Source: Panonychus citri
Taxonomy: Eukaryota; Arthropoda; Arachnida; Trombidiformes; Tetranychidae
Reading direction: 5' to 3'
Length of the DNA stretch: 64,000 nucleotides
NCBI RefSeq assembly: GCF_014898815.1
Contig: NW_026515420.1
Span: 48,025 to 112,024, forward strand
Below are positions 41,701 to 55,713 of the stretch, in pieces. The position numbers were made by a program, and so were the translations under genes. The stretch's first letter is position 1; the number at the start of each line of letters is the position of its first letter. The notes under the pieces were generated by a model that saw nothing but the letters and a program-made list of their open reading frames with translations, ran no database searches and was not told the origin of the DNA.

Positions 41701-44700
41701 TTCAAAAGTATTCAAAGGTTATACTCTTCTCAGAATAGAAAGATGAAATTTCCATGTTTCAATCTACCTGAAACTCTTCTATTCTTTTGATATTTAGTTG
41801 ATGTTTAAAGTGTTCATGATCTCATTCTGAACACGAGCTTTTGTTCAATAGAATTTTTTCTTACCTTCACCTCTCATGAGAAGGTGAATATTGGATTATT
41901 TTATGTAGGGAAATGAAGATGAAGAAGAGGATGTTAAAAGAAAAGATTGCATCTCGATCTGATGGAAAATCAAGCCTCCGGAGATGTTCAAGTCAGAGCG
42001 GAAATTTTTTACGAAAAGGAAAAAAGAGTTGTTATGATTATGTCGAGAATAGGAGAGAAAATGATCCAAATGAAGAATGAAGATGAATTCGAAGATGGGA
42101 AAAGTCCAAATACTATGATGACAGAGAAAGAAAAGAATTGAGAAGAAAAATAGAAGTAAAGAGAAAGAGTTTTCCCAATGGATTCTTGAGCTTCTCATGG
42201 TGAGATTCATCTGGTTCAGATTAAGATGGTAAACGATCCATGATAAACTAGTGAAGGAAATTCTATGAGAGAAATTATTATTTCTCCTCAACCACTAGAG
42301 AGTATCATCATCATCATCATCATCTTTGTATCTTCCAGGTTTCATCTTCTATTATTTTACTTACATAAATGATTCCTCATCAGTTCCACCTTTTCAATAT
42401 TGCCAGAACTTTTTGTTCTGGTCAGAGTTTACTTGTGATTTCTTAAGAGGTGATATAATGAGTTTTGAACTTTAGTTTTTCAATCCACTCGGGGAGTGAG
42501 AAAACTCAATTCCATTCAGAGAAATAGTCTGAAGATGGTTCCCTTGGCTGAGAGCAAAAAGTAACATTCATGGAAAATTCAACGAATGAGCCTGAAAATA
42601 TTATTCAATTTTATTCTTGACGGAAAATTGATTTCAAATTTAAGGTCTGAAATGGATTCTGTATTAATATTATCATGAAACTAATAGGTGTATGACTGAT
42701 AAACCATGGAATGATGAATGATACTAGAACAGGTTCATTCATCATGAATGACAGAGACACTCACACACGAATCGAAAGTGGGTGAGAATAGCTTAAAGGG
42801 AGTAAAATGTTTTGGAAAGAAATTGAAAATTTCCACCATGATGAAGTTCAACTTTTACTGAATATATTTTCAACCAGAGATTCGATTGAGTGTCCATCGT
42901 TTTCCTCACGAAAATCTTGTGGAAATTTATACATAAAAAACTGGGAATTCTGAGTTATAACGGCAGCAAAATCTAAACTTATCAAGCAATCTGTTGAAAG
43001 AAAATCGTTCCCATGAATTTTACGCAGATCTAGAAAGCGATTTACCATGAAACTGAAAACATAGTCTCATGATAATATGTAAGAGATATCAAAGTGAAAC
43101 GAAAGTTCTGAGCTTTGAAAAGAAGTTGAAAAACGGGTAAAACTATTTACGAAATTTCTCTCGACTCGTTTGATGATTTTCGAAATGAAATCTCATGAGA
43201 AAATGAGAAGATAAAAGTTATCAGAATAGTCTCAGTTAGGGATGAGTGAAAATCTTTCCATGTAAAAGTTATCATTTCACCTTCAAATTCTGTACTTGAA
43301 AAGAGTACTTGCAATTGTTTCAGTTTTTCCATGTTTATGGGAATTGAAATGAAAACCTCCATGAAAATTTCATCACAAGACTGAAGATTCTGGGTAAAAA
43401 GCCTTTTCCATCCTGTAAGCTTATTGGAATCAATAACGAAGTAAATTGAAAATTGTGATTAATATACTTTCATCACCTTGACGTGAATGATTCTCAATCT
43501 TTCACCTCTTAATTACATCATGTTTTTTCATCTACCATGAAATCTATTACTTTAATCCTCAACTATCGAGTTTATAACTCGTAATTGAACATTTCTCATT
43601 AAACATTGTTATTATTATCAGTTAACTGTAACTAAAACTGTAACAGTAAATCAAAACTCAGCAACTTGAAATCCAACCCACTTTCCATCCCACTCCAGGC
43701 TGAGGCCACTATCGTTTGATTACTTGCCTACTCTTTTTTTACTCAATTTCCACCCTGGATATTATCACTCCCTCGAACCATTTTTTTTTCACTTTATCTC
43801 CAGTTCAATCCTGTCTATTGAAACTGTTACCTAAAAGTATAATCAACATCTTGATTTCTGACCTTTCCTTTCATTGGTCAGTGATTCAATTTTCAATGAC
43901 CTTCCTTGACTTGAGATGCAAAAAAAGTTTGAAACTTTCCTGGTTCTTTGCATTTCTGGTTTCCATCATGAAGATTCAAATCATTTTAACATTGATAAAC
44001 TAAAAACTGAACGAAAAAAAGTTTCCAAAAGCTGACTAATATTCATTCTTTCAAAATTTTATAATATTATTTGCTAATTATCAAACTGGATAATTATAAA
44101 AACATAAGATAATTATGTTTTCCTGTTTAACAATTAAACTAATTTGAAACAATTGACATCAAATGAAAGGGTAAACATGTAATTTTCATCAATTAGACTA
44201 ACCTGATAATTTGATGTAATAACTGGTTAAAACTCAGAGGATGAACAAGTTATATAATACAAGTACATGTAGTTGATTTTTATGCTAATAAAACTCCCAG
44301 TAATTATCATGATAATCATGGAAAATTCAATGAAAGATTTGATCATTATCATTTAAATGATATAACATATGACCAAAAACAAAATTAACCATTATCATGA
44401 TTGTATAGCATCATTCTGATTGTATCTTTTATATGGATTTCAGAATCAAAAAGAACTGAATTGGATGAAGATTAATGAATTAGAATTTTAATCGTCTCTC
44501 TCTCTCTCTCTCTCTCTCTCGTTTTGGTCTCTCGTTTATCTGAATTGATGGTTTTTGAATCATCTCCCTTTCTTAATCTTCAATGATAATCAAAAGTTCC
44601 AAATAGACAATCAGTTCTCATTGATATTAATTACATGGAAAATAATATCACATAAATGATTAGTAAACGATTACTAAATTGTCGTTATGGTTTATCATAA

Positions 44701-47700
44701 TTGAAGCATATGAAATGCTTTAAGCTGCTCAGATGAAATTCAATTAATCATGTTTATACATGGTACATACGGTGACAATGTATATTCATGATGAGCAGAA
44801 TTTTTCTTGGAATAAAAAATTTACTCACAATCTATCATAAATCTTCATTCAAGACTCACTTTTATCATGAACATTCACAACTGACATTCAATTATATAAT
44901 CTATCTCAATTCTCTCAAGGGTTTGATAATGAGTATCAATTGAGATCATAAAGTAAACGATAAAAAAGTGTATGAGATGGTGCAGATGATGAATAAATGG
45001 GATTTAGCGAGAAAATCATGAAGAATCAATTACAAACAATATTGAATTTTCATTAACATGGTGAAGAAAAAAAACTCAAGTTCTACTTGATAGAATGATA
45101 TTCAACTGGATAATGGAATCAGATTTAATATGAATCAATGAACTTTCTCTTCATGTTCATATTCCTACAGGTTCTCCCTTTCTCTCATGGTTAGAATTCA
45201 GATGAAAAAAGGTAAAGATGAAGAAATCTTGAAATTGTTCAGTTTTCACATGAATACCCAAGTAAAATTTTCCATTTTCATCTTAACTTTTTATTTCTGA
45301 GTTCAAGTTCCGAATTCATGGTTAAAATAACAACTTCACCTTTTTTTCATATTTTCAAAATTCAGAGAAAATGTTTCAATGGTAATCAGGGTGGAAAATT
45401 TTCCCTGAATTTTATTACAAAAAATTCCATATGATCAGGAAACATTTCACTGACCTCATATGTTCATACAATGAATACCTCTTAATAAGTATATCGACTG
45501 AAAATGACTAAGCTTAATGTTTAGTCATTGAAAAGATCAGCATGATATCTGATTCTATCATGTTCACCATGATGAAAAGATGAAGCCATAATAAAAGAGT
45601 ATTGATAATAAGTTAATTGTTGAGATTAATCTCTTATACTCACCTGGCGATAAAATGAATCATGTTAATATTTCCAGGGGATTTCAGGGTAAACAGGGAT
45701 TGAAAAGATCAGCAAATCTGGATAATTAGAGTTTCAAATGATATTAGATGAGAATCAGTTGAAAAAATTACAGGGGACGAAAATCAACTTATACAAATAT
45801 TGAAAAAAAGCTCATTGAAACTGTTCATCTGTTGTTTACAAATGAAATTGAGCATTCAGATACTAATATCAGGGAAAACTGATTAGCTTAGGATATTATC
45901 AGGGTAGTTCATCTTTTGGATTCTGAATCTAGTAAAAGTTTCACCAAAAATAGGTGAATATCATGTACTTACAGAAAAGTATATGCAAAGATCAAGTAAA
46001 TTGTTGGTTGTATTCACCCGTTAATTGAAGCCTTTGTTGTTATACTTCCAGGGTGTGGATTCCCCTGTTAAAGATGCTATTCATTAAATGGTTAACCATC
46101 AACATGGTGAATTCATTCAGAGTAAATTGACTATGAAAAAAATGAATAAGAGAGAAAGAGTTGAGGGTGGGAAGTGGATGGTAGAGTGATTATCATGGCG
46201 AGAGAGGGAAAAAAACCCTAGACCATATAACCAATGGGAAAGATATTGTTTATTAATGATTGTTTTGAAAGAGGCAAAAAAAATAAGTGAGGCAAAAACA
46301 ACAGAAAATTCAATAGAAATGATAATACAACAATAACCATTCAATTCATTTGCCAATTATCTTGATTATTACTCTAAACACAATGGTTAAAGTAATCAAA
46401 CTGTAAAGATAATCATCTAATTTATCTGTGGATAATGATAATTGCATAGACATTAGCAAACAGATAAAAGTTTTTTTTTATTTATTGTTTGCCTATTAAT
46501 CTGTTGATGTTGATTCAAACTGTTAAATGCTAATCATTTATTACTTAATTAGCTGTTATTTGTAATCGTATGAAATTTCAAGAAATTACCATCACTCAGA
46601 ATTGAATCATGAATATTATCATGATTTGAAAATTCACTTGCCTCGGTTACCATGTTTACTATTGAGAAAAGATTAGATTTCCAAGTCCATTTCTTTATGT
46701 TCTGTTGGTTTGGAAGGTGGAAAGTTCATTAGAATCATGGATTTATCTTATTCAGAACTTAGATGATTGAACTTTTTCTTGCTCCAGATTTTTCCATGTC
46801 AATTGTTTATTGTTTCGACCAGTTCCAATTTCTTCTTGTTGTTATTATTAAGAACTTTTCTTTTCTTTTCTTTTCTTACCACAAACTCTTACCAGTTTAT
46901 CTACAGCTGATGAAGATGAAAACATCTCAACTTATTTATGATGGAGATGAGGATGATAATATTATTGAAAGAAGAGAAAGAAAGAAAAATATTATCAATA
47001 AATGTGATAAGATAAAAGGTAAAAGCCAATGACCATTGAAAATTGAATGATACTTGAGTTTCCTACTTACCTCTTATTTCAAGGTTGACCAATATTGGTC
47101 AACCAAGGAGAACACAAGGTTTTGCCTTTCATCATATCTTCATCTTCCTATTTATCTTCTTCTCTTCAAATAAAACTTCATCTTCTTCTTCTTCTCTTTT
47201 ATACATTCAGTCATTCTGACATCATGATGAAAATGAATTCTCATGGTGATTAGGAAAACTAGACACGTACAGAGAGTTGAGTTCGTAAAGGATAAAAAAA
47301 ACAATTCATGTGCATCAGAAAAAAAGAGATGAGTTTTCAATTGATGGTCAAGATGAAGAATCGGTTGGTCAAGGGGCTGATAAGGGTAAATTATTACATG
47401 ATAAAGGTGCAAAGTTATTGACTTAATCGAGGAGAAAAAGTTATCAGCCCAGATTCAGGATTTCATCAAATGAACCATTCAAACGGATAAAATTCATCGC
47501 TCTGGAATATTTTGATTTCCTTTATTAATGTCGTTCTAAGTTCAGATCAATAAGCAATTAGAATCATCAATAAATTGTCAAAATTCAATAAAAGTTTTTT
47601 GTTTTCAATAATTTCTCTTTTCATCAAACTCAAACATCCATGAAAATGTATAAGTATATGAACAATCATGAAGAACTTCAGTTTAGTGATCCAATCAAAT

Positions 47701-49574
47701 GAACTGAAAAATTCAATAGAGTCAAAATTGATATTCAAATTGATCAACTAAATGAATTATTTCATGAGGTCATGAGATCCTGAACCTTCACTGACCATTT
47801 CCTTTTGACCCAATTCTCAATGTTTCTCCTAATCGAAGCAATTTAATTACATGATTGACTTGAAAAACGGTAGAACTTGATTCAGAAATTTTTCAATCGA
47901 AATTTCCATGAAAATAAAAGAAATGATAACATTTTCACTTAACCACCATGCTCCCTGTTTATATTAATTGAGTTTTTGAACCAATATTATTTTTACCTTC
48001 AATTTCTCATTCAGTTCGTTTCATCCTCGATTTCACCCTGAGGACATTTACATGAACATTATTTAACTGAGAGGAAGAAAAAAATCACAAACACTAAATT
48101 CACATTTCAATATAACGATAGTTTCACCCTGAAAAATCATGTCATATATTCACATGGTTGTTTATATTATGTAACTCAAGCCTTTTGTATCTGGTTTGTT
48201 TACATTATCAGAGTGAATTCTGGTTCTAAAAAAAACCTCAATAATAAGTGATATTGAACAGATTCCATGTTCATCATCATGATAATCACGAAAAAATAAC
48301 AGGATGATGTTTATATTCATCTTGTAATATTTTTTTCTGTCTTCATTTCCATAGATATAAAAATTTTCATGCATCTTGGGTTTGTACAGGGTAACAGGTA
48401 TTGACAGTCTAAACTACATGAACATGTAGATATCATGATACTACTTGGTGATTCAATGAGTATATTCATGGGTAAAAGTGAATCAAGATTCATGGTGGGA
48501 TTAATGATATTTACTCATGAATTATTAGGTAGAAAGAGGATAAACTTTTAACATCTTTTCATTCATGCTTAGTTTTTCATGGGAAGAACGATAGAAAAAA
48601 ATTTCTACTTATTATGAAAGATGAACTGAATGACTTTTATATAAATAAATTCATGGATTCGACGGAAATAGTTCTGAAGGGGAAAAAGTTTTACCTGAGA
48701 AAATTTTCTGCGTCTTTCTGATTTTATCGTTGACGAAACTAATCAAAACTCTTGTATATTATTTTTAGTAACGATTTCATGATTAACAATTGACACTTAA
48801 TGAACTTTTTTCTCACCTTTCTAATAAACTCGCAACATTATTGGTAAAAAAAGGGAAAGAGAAAGACGGAAAATGTATTACAATCAGTTCTCAACCTGTC
48901 AATCAGTTCAGTGTTCAGGGTGAAGTGGATCAGTTTCATGATCTTCTCAGAATGATTGATTGAAAAATAAGTAAATATATAATAATCTGCCATCGATAAG
49001 GTAAAAAAAGAGCTCAATATAATTCTGACAAAATAGAATCCAAAATTCAGGTAAAAAACTGTTGATAATTGTTGTATCAACAGTGTATTCATATGATACT
49101 AACATTGAATTATCATGAATTCGTGGGTAGAGTTGATTCAATAAAGATATTATTCTGTTCATGTTCATAATAAATGTATTACAATGAGAACTAGAAATTT
49201 GAATATCAATGTAACTTTAGCATTCTTTCACATTGTATAACATTTTTCTACCTTTTCTAATATTTAACAATCAGTAAATCTAATTATCTTCATTTACCTG
49301 AAATCTGATTCTCTGGATGAGAAATTTTTCTTCATGAATATAATCTTGAATTTCATGTCAATTCTACCTCACTGATTATGTAATAAAAATTTACGTTACA
49401 ATTAAAATAGAAAAGTCGAAAGAAATTTATTATTCAACTAAATGTCACCAAATTTGATTTTCCATCAGTGAAAATGTTGAGTTTACTTTTCATTCCGGAA
49501 CCAAAACATGACAGTAAAAATCATATTGTTTTCTCCTATTTAATACCATAAGAGAAAGGAAAAAAGTTCCATGT

Positions 49575-49635
<61 letters not shown>

Positions 49636-50510
49636 AACATTCCTTGGGAGTTGTTAAACTATCTTAAAACTGTCAAACACGAAAGTTAAAGTTGTTTAGT
49701 TTTCCTAACCGGAAGTTTACCTTTAAATTATATCGATAGTTTAACCAATAATATGAAATTTATTTCATCTCATTAACAAGTATATCACTTGATGGAATGA
49801 GAGAAAAGCTCAACTTAGAAATTATTGAAACCATTTAAATGGATTCTGATCCATTGAGGATGAAAAAGTGATGAAGATAATCCGATTGAAAAAGAGAAAA
49901 TATTTTCTCACCTTACAGAAGATTAGGTTTACCAACAAGAGAAACTAAAACTCTTCTTGACTAATGGTCAACAAGCCAACATCATCTTCCTCTTTTCTAC
50001 CGCATCTTTTCCTCTTCCTCTTCTCATCATCATCATATTACTGCTTCTGACTTTGGATTATATATTTTCTTTCTCTTCGATTATTTTTTTTCTATTCTCT
50101 TACTTTTTTTGTTCCTCTGTTTTCACATCTAAAAATGAAGTTATCCTCATCTTCTTATTCTCATCATCATTGCCATCTTCCTGTTTTCTCTCTCTCTCTC
50201 TCTCTCTCTCTCTTGCCCTTGACTTGTGATTGATTTTCAAGATATTTTACTTTTCGATTTTTGTTCTTTCGATGTTCTTTTCATCTTAACTTTTCCCTAT
50301 CATCATCTTCATCATAAGTAGCCTCTTCTCTTCAAAGGGATTGATTATTCTGGTCCAAAATCTCCCCTGACATCGCTTCTCCATTCGTTGTCCTCCCAAT
50401 ATTTACTAACATCATTTCCTTTTATCTTATATAAACTTATCCCTTTTTTTGTCATCAAACTTATCATCATAATCATCATAAGCTTACTCTTTATTTCGGT
50501 GAGCATTTAC

Positions 50511-50547
<37 letters not shown>

Positions 50548-51420
50548 AGTCCACCTAAAATTCACTTGAAATCTCATCTTCTCACCTTTTTTGTTTCATT
50601 TTTTTTGTTTTTTTTCTCATCTTGTTTCTTTTTTCAGAATATTATTTTTCCTTTTTCATCCAACATCTTCCTTATTATCTGTTCATCTTCATGGTGAAAT
50701 ATTTCACCGTGTTGGCTTAGTCATGGACAATATTATCGTCACATCTTATAACTTTGTTTAGTCTCGATTGGAATCAGAATATCATCTTATCCTATTTCAT
50801 AGCATTTGTCTCAAGAGAATCGAAAGAAAAATTTTCTTCTCAATAATAGAATTGCGATTGTATCAAATGTTGATTCTTATTCTTCTCTTTTTTTATATCT
50901 TCTTCAATTCTCTTATTTACCTTTAGATTTTATCATGTTTTCCTTTTACTTTCTTTTTACTCAAACTAATTCTTTTCACATTAAATCCTATGATAATCTG
51001 GCAACTAAGAATCAACCACTGACATTGTTGTTACTTTTCACTTGATTGTACTTAATGTTACTGAAAATCTTCAGGTGAAAAAGTGTTTTGATTACAGGAA
51101 ACAAGAATCACTAGAGATCATCAAAGTCATTGAATAACATTCATGATGATGATTGTAAACAGGGAATGATATTCATCCTGTATGAGAATCAATTTCCTCA
51201 TTCAAGTGAATCATTTCATGAGAACAAATTAAAACAAAGAAACTGAATCAATCTCCATAAGAATCTATTTGGAAAATGTTCTCACCGAGTCCCAGGGTAT
51301 TCCCTGAATTAGAAATTTATTTTCATTCCTTGTAAATCTTAGCTTAGGATTCTGATTCCATTGTTGTGTCATCACTCCATTAGTATCAATTGATATCAGT
51401 TACAAACTCCCAGGGATTAA

Positions 51421-51456
<36 letters not shown>

Positions 51457-54400
51457 ATTAATAACAAAACTCACTTTTCACTCTCTTTGTGCTGAGAGAA
51501 AAAGGAAAAAAAATCTCTCCTCTTTCTTATTCATCACCCACGTCAGAACTTATGAAACTATTATATTTCTTTCTGCTAACGAAACAAAGATGGAGAAAAA
51601 TGTTCTCTTTCCATCATCATTATCATCATGTTTCCATTCTGTTCTTTCAATACCATTTTCTCTCACTTCCATATCTCACCTTCTCATTAATGGCCTAAAA
51701 TTTTTTCCATTTACAAGTTATCCTTTTCTCTTCACAGAGAATTTAACTCACACCGAAAGAGATACAATTCACACACTACATGAGAACGAATGAGTTGTAA
51801 GAGATGCAAAAGTGTGCAGAATAAGATCAAGTTAATGTTGATTTTTTTTCTTTTCTCCAAAAAAAGCTCTAAAAATGAATAACATTTTCTCTGGTTGATT
51901 CAGATAAATTTTATTCTTCTCTATTCCATTTTTTTCCGGCGAACAAAACTTTCATCTTCTTTTGTCTTTGCCTGTTTGACATTGGAATAATTCTTTTGTT
52001 ACAGTCGAGAATTTGACTCAATTCGAGAAGGAGTAATTTCAACTTGGAACTTTTTTTGTTTCTTCTTCTTCACCGAATCTCTTAACAAGAATTTATTCTG
52101 ACAGACTGAATATCCTCATGGAAACAGAGCTTTAGATGAAATTAGGTTTTCCTTTCTTATGAGAATATCTTTTTTTCTCCTTTCATTTTTTAGAATTTTT
52201 TTTCTACTCTCTTAATATATATGAAAGAACAAGTTTTTTCTTCTCACTCACCATGGAATAGTTTAAACGATGGAAAAGGTAAATTGGCTTCATGAAGAAA
52301 ATTCTTTGCTAAATTCAATGAATATTATAAAGTTCCAAGGGTTAATCTATGATTTCGATGTATCTTTTTCACTTGTAATGGTACAAGTTAATGTCTTCAT
52401 AAGGATCGAACATTGAAATCGCTCTACATGGAAAAGGTTCTAAAGTTTATGTTGATGATGAGAAAGAATATTAAAAAAGAAAAGATAAAGGGGGTGGTAA
52501 GAAATGAAGAAATTTTCGACAAAAAGAATTTTTTTCTTCCTCTATTCACATAATAATAATATCTTCATACAAATTTCACGAATTTGTAGTTGGATCTTTT
52601 CGCAGTATAATAGGTTTTTCTTCGTCTTCGCCTTGTAAACTATGAATATAAATCTTTTTCTTTTGTCATTCGTCTCTTCATCTTCCTTGTCTTCTCTTTT
52701 CTTCTTGCAACACTGATCATTTTATCATCTTGATGTCGAAAAAAAAAGAGGAAGAGAAAAAAAGAAGCAACAAGATAAAGAGACAGAGACAGAGAAAGGA
52801 AGTAAAAAAAAAGTTCTTTTCTCTTCATCTTAACCGCACTGAACAATAAATGAACTTCTATCCTCCCATTTCGCTACCTGAACAATATTATATTCAATCA
52901 CTTTCAGACTTTGAACCATAATTGAATCTGATTTCTTCATTATCATCAAATGTTTTCCATGCTCACTCCCAGTGAATTCAATTCAATATCATAGTTAGTA
53001 AAAGGAAAGATCCTCATGTTCATTAGGGTAACACATTATTAACAGGGGATATTTATGGAACGATAATAAGATCTCAACATTATCATCATAATTCTGAACC
53101 TAAAGTGATTATTAAATATTATATATTCAATATATTAGAAGAAGAGAGTAAATGAAATGAAGAAAATTATGAATTCGAAAGAGAAAATAATATATTTTTT
53201 TTTCTCTTCTCTTTTTTCTTAATCGAAAGTAAAAGTGGAAAGAGATAATTCTGTTCTAATAAACTATTCTGTTGTCATTAGAATGATGCAACTCAAGATG
53301 ATAATGATAATTTCATGTGACAGAGAAAATTAAACTTCTAAAAGTGTTAATAGTTGATTATTATTAAAAAGAAGGCGAAAAAAAAGTTCAACCTAAATAC
53401 TAATCGTTGATGATGCAAAAAAAGTTATTAAATTTGATTGTTGGCCCAATTTTGAGAAATGAGAGTAATAAGCAAGTTAACTAATCTTTTAACTCTTATA
53501 ATTGTTTCATAGTTCCACCTAAATCAGTGATTATTGTTGATTCCAATGGAACCCGAATGGAAGGTGTAATTGGCCCATTCCTAAGAGGAACCACCCTGAG
53601 ACTTACATGTAAAGCTATTGGGGGTAAGTTATCTGACTGACCACATGAGCGACCATTATATTGAATAATGGTAACCATAGCTTGCAAATTGATCTTGTCA
53701 AATGCATTTAGCTTTCAATCATCAAAAGTTAATCATCGATTGATCAACTTGCTGATTCTCGTCAATTCACTGAACTAGTTGACCAACAATACTAAAAAAA
53801 ACTGGCTACATAATAGAAAGTTTCAAGTGTTAATACATAATAGTATTAGCATTGAAATTTGTAAAGCTCCAAGTGGTCAAGGTAAATTTGTTGACCATAT
53901 TATCAAGATTTGGAAAGTTATGGAAAAAGCTGATGTTTTGGTTGATAAAGAAAGTCGATCAGGGAAAATGTTAATTCATTGTAATCAGATTGAAATCCAA
54001 CTATTTTTTACAATTGAAATTCAGATAATCTATTCTAATCTACATGAGAATGGTGGTAGGGAGATTGGTGAAAAAAAGTTTCGAACAAAATTCTGCATGA
54101 AATTGTTTTCTTCCTTTTTTCTCCTCAAATTCTATGGCTCATTAAACATCTCAGGGATCATTAAATATTCTTACTCCATCTACTTATTCTTGATCTTTTC
54201 TCTTTTCTACTTCATCATCATCATCATCTTCCTACCAAAGATCCTTTAATCATAGTCACTTTCTATGCATCCTTAGTAATGTGTTTTTATGCAAAATATT
54301 TTCATCTCTCACTCTCTCTCTCTCTCTCTCCCATACTCTCCCATGGTTATCATAATAGTAATCACGATAATAATAGATAGTTACTGAAACTTATTGAAAC

Positions 54401-55713
54401 TTATCATGAGGCATAATAAGGCAATCAGTTTTTTTTGAGAATCACCATCATCCTTGCATGAGAATTGAAAAACATTGTATGAATAGATGCTTCAACTATC
54501 CTATCAATGGTGAAAACATTCAAACAACTCAATAGTATTACATGGTAACACTTACATGATTCAGGTACAGAAAATTTGTGATCTGGAACAGAGGAAAAGA
54601 TTAAAAATGATGAATGAACTTTTCTTTTTTCTCCTTATAATAATATCACCATGATAATCATAATTGTGATATTTTATTTTTCATTCAACATCTAATGATT
54701 TTCTTATGAATTTTTAACTGAGTGTTTTTTTTTGTTTTAATTTAATTAAGGTGATCCCTCGCCTAGTATACGCTGGTGGAAGGGTGGGAACATGGTTGAT
54801 GATTCCTATCAGATTTCACAGAATCGAACAGTTTCTAATGAATTTATCGTGGAAAATATCGATCGTGATAACTTATTAACCGTATTAACGTGCCTAGTTT
54901 CTAATACTGACCTTATACCGCCCAAAGAAGTTTCAGTTTCAATTGATATGATTCGTGAGTTAATTCTGAATCTCTCATGAAAGTTTCATGTTAAATCTCT
55001 CTCTCTCTCTCTCTCTTCCAGTTGAACCTCTTGGTGTTGAACTTTTGCTACAAAATACTTTTCTACCTGCAAACAATGTAAGTGACCTCATCTGCTTATC
55101 CTATGGTTCTCGTCCACCCGTTCAAGTGAAATGGTTCAAAGATGATGAGCCTTTGAATGTAACTACAAGTTTAATCCTCTCCAATGACGGTAACTCAACA
55201 ACCTCAAAGTTTCAATATAAACCGACCATAGAAGACAATGGAAAGGTCATTTCTTGTTCAGTGGTCAACACAAAATTATCAATCTCACCATTAAAAGATG
55301 AAACAATTCTCAATATTCACTGTAAGTTTCATATAATAGATCAACAATTTTAAGGTTCATCTTTTGAGTTTTGCTACAATTTAAAAATAACAACAAAAAT
55401 TATCTCACTTACCCTTTTCAAGATACACCTCAAGTATCAATCGTCTTAGGTACTAGCCTTCAATTGGACACAATTCGTGAAAACACCGATGTCTATTTTG
55501 AATGTAATGTTCGCGCCAATCCTTGGGTCACTGAGGTCACTTGGCTTTTTGAAGATGTTCCTCTTTACACCAATCCCTCGGCTGGAATAATTGTCTCCAA
55601 TCAATCACTTGTCCTTCAACAAGTTAAACGAAGTCAACGTGGACATTACCAATGTTCAGCAAGGAACAGTCAAGGAACCGGATACAGTGAAAAATCATAT
55701 CTCAAACTAAACT
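32535..55713 (+). CDS. sidestep-family immunoglobulin receptor, N-terminal six exons
   Basis: Six exons (32535-32703, 32796-33137, 53513-53623, 54751-54954, 55022-55321, 55423-55713) join in phase 1 without stops, giving about 470 residues. Exon 1 has ATG and a signal peptide (LQLLLFLLILNCSY). The first Ig domain reads SVSLPCNITI, then ILWYKGETGIPVYTVD, RSYFD and DSGEYRCRVDYEKYPTQNF. This is the sidestep signature: W in strand C, YxC in strand F and the xxTxNFxxNLTVI ending. Further Ig domains have LRLTCKAIGG...IRWWKGG, LICLSYGSRPPVQVKWFKD, and VYFECNVRANPWVTEVTWLF with GHYQCSARNSQG. In Drosophila, Sidestep is a membrane attractant recognised by Beat receptors during motor axon guidance; a similar adhesion role is inferred. 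The later Ig, FN3 and transmembrane exons are outside the window. Introns 1 and 3-5 are short to moderate; intron 2 is about 20.4 kb. Confidence 0.9.
32796..33137 (+). CDS. sidestep-like exon 2 (Ig domain 1, V type)
   Basis: Acceptor TGTTTAG, donor GTAAGT. It encodes a whole V-set Ig domain from HTEVEG to INLTVIG, with both Cys and the strand-C Trp present. Confidence 0.92.
36005..36024. repeat. (GA)10 microsatellite
   Basis: Perfect GA dinucleotide run in the large intron. Confidence 0.95.
39484..39615. repeat. GA-rich purine tract
   Basis: Purine-only tract with GAGAAAGAAAAAGAA units; opposing open frames are its Lys/Glu and Phe/Ser translations. Confidence 0.9.
44495..44521. repeat. (CT)n microsatellite
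   Basis: About 13 perfect CT units in the large intron. Confidence 0.95.
49579..49633. repeat. (AG)27 microsatellite
   Basis: Longest perfect dinucleotide run in the window, about 55 bp. Confidence 0.95.
50188..50213. repeat. (TC)n microsatellite
   Basis: Perfect TC run within a 600-bp pyrimidine-rich block (about 49980-50660). Confidence 0.95.
50515..50546. repeat. (CT)n microsatellite
   Basis: About 16 perfect CT units. Confidence 0.95.
51425..51452. repeat. (GA)n microsatellite
   Basis: About 14 perfect GA units. Confidence 0.95.
53513..53623 (+). CDS. sidestep-like exon 3 (first half of Ig domain 2)
   Basis: Acceptor TTTCATAG, donor GTAAGT. It encodes VPPKSVIIVDSNGTR through LRLTCKAIGG, the start of the second Ig domain with its first Cys. 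Phase 1 on both sides. Confidence 0.9.
54751..54954 (+). CDS. sidestep-like exon 4 (second half of Ig domain 2)
   Basis: Acceptor TTAATTAAG, donor GTGAGT. It supplies the strand-C Trp (IRWWKGG) and second Cys (VLTCLVSN) completing Ig domain 2. The acceptor has only a moderate polypyrimidine tract. Confidence 0.9.
54998..55018. repeat. CT microsatellite forming the exon 5 polypyrimidine tract
   Basis: A CT run ending in TTCCAG directly before exon 5, so the repeat serves as the splice-acceptor pyrimidine tract. Confidence 0.9.
55022..55321 (+). CDS. sidestep-like exon 5 (Ig domain 3)
   Basis: Encodes LEPLGVELLLQNTF to ILNIH, a complete Ig domain (DLICLSYGSRPPVQVKWF, ISCSVVN). Phase 1 on both sides. 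Confidence 0.9.
55423..55713 (+). CDS. sidestep-like exon 6 (Ig domain 4)
   Basis: Acceptor CTTTTCAAG, donor GTAAGT. Encodes TPQVSIVLGTSLQ to YLKLN, an I-type Ig domain with FECNVRANP and GHYQCSARNSQG. The phase-1 donor implies a further exon to the right, outside the window. Confidence 0.9.

Larger units (their letters stand above)
33138..53512. other. about 20.4-kb intron 2 of the sidestep-like gene
   Basis: No convincing exon or nested gene on either strand. Composition is AT-rich with very frequent TCATGAT/ATCATGA words, dense GA/CT microsatellites from 36 kb on, and few recognisable mobile elements. This contrasts with the first 32 kb. Open frames here are low-complexity or AT-rich chance runs. 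Confidence 0.8.

Noticed and set aside
41896..42291. 131-codon minus-strand frame in the large intron
   Set aside because: Ser/Phe-rich AT-biased composition with no domain, splice signals or relatives in the window; most likely chance.
53779..54249. 156-codon plus-strand frame between sidestep-like exons 3 and 4
   Set aside because: It falls within an intron, is Ile/Phe-rich toward the end and has no domain. Exons 3 and 4 splice in phase without it.
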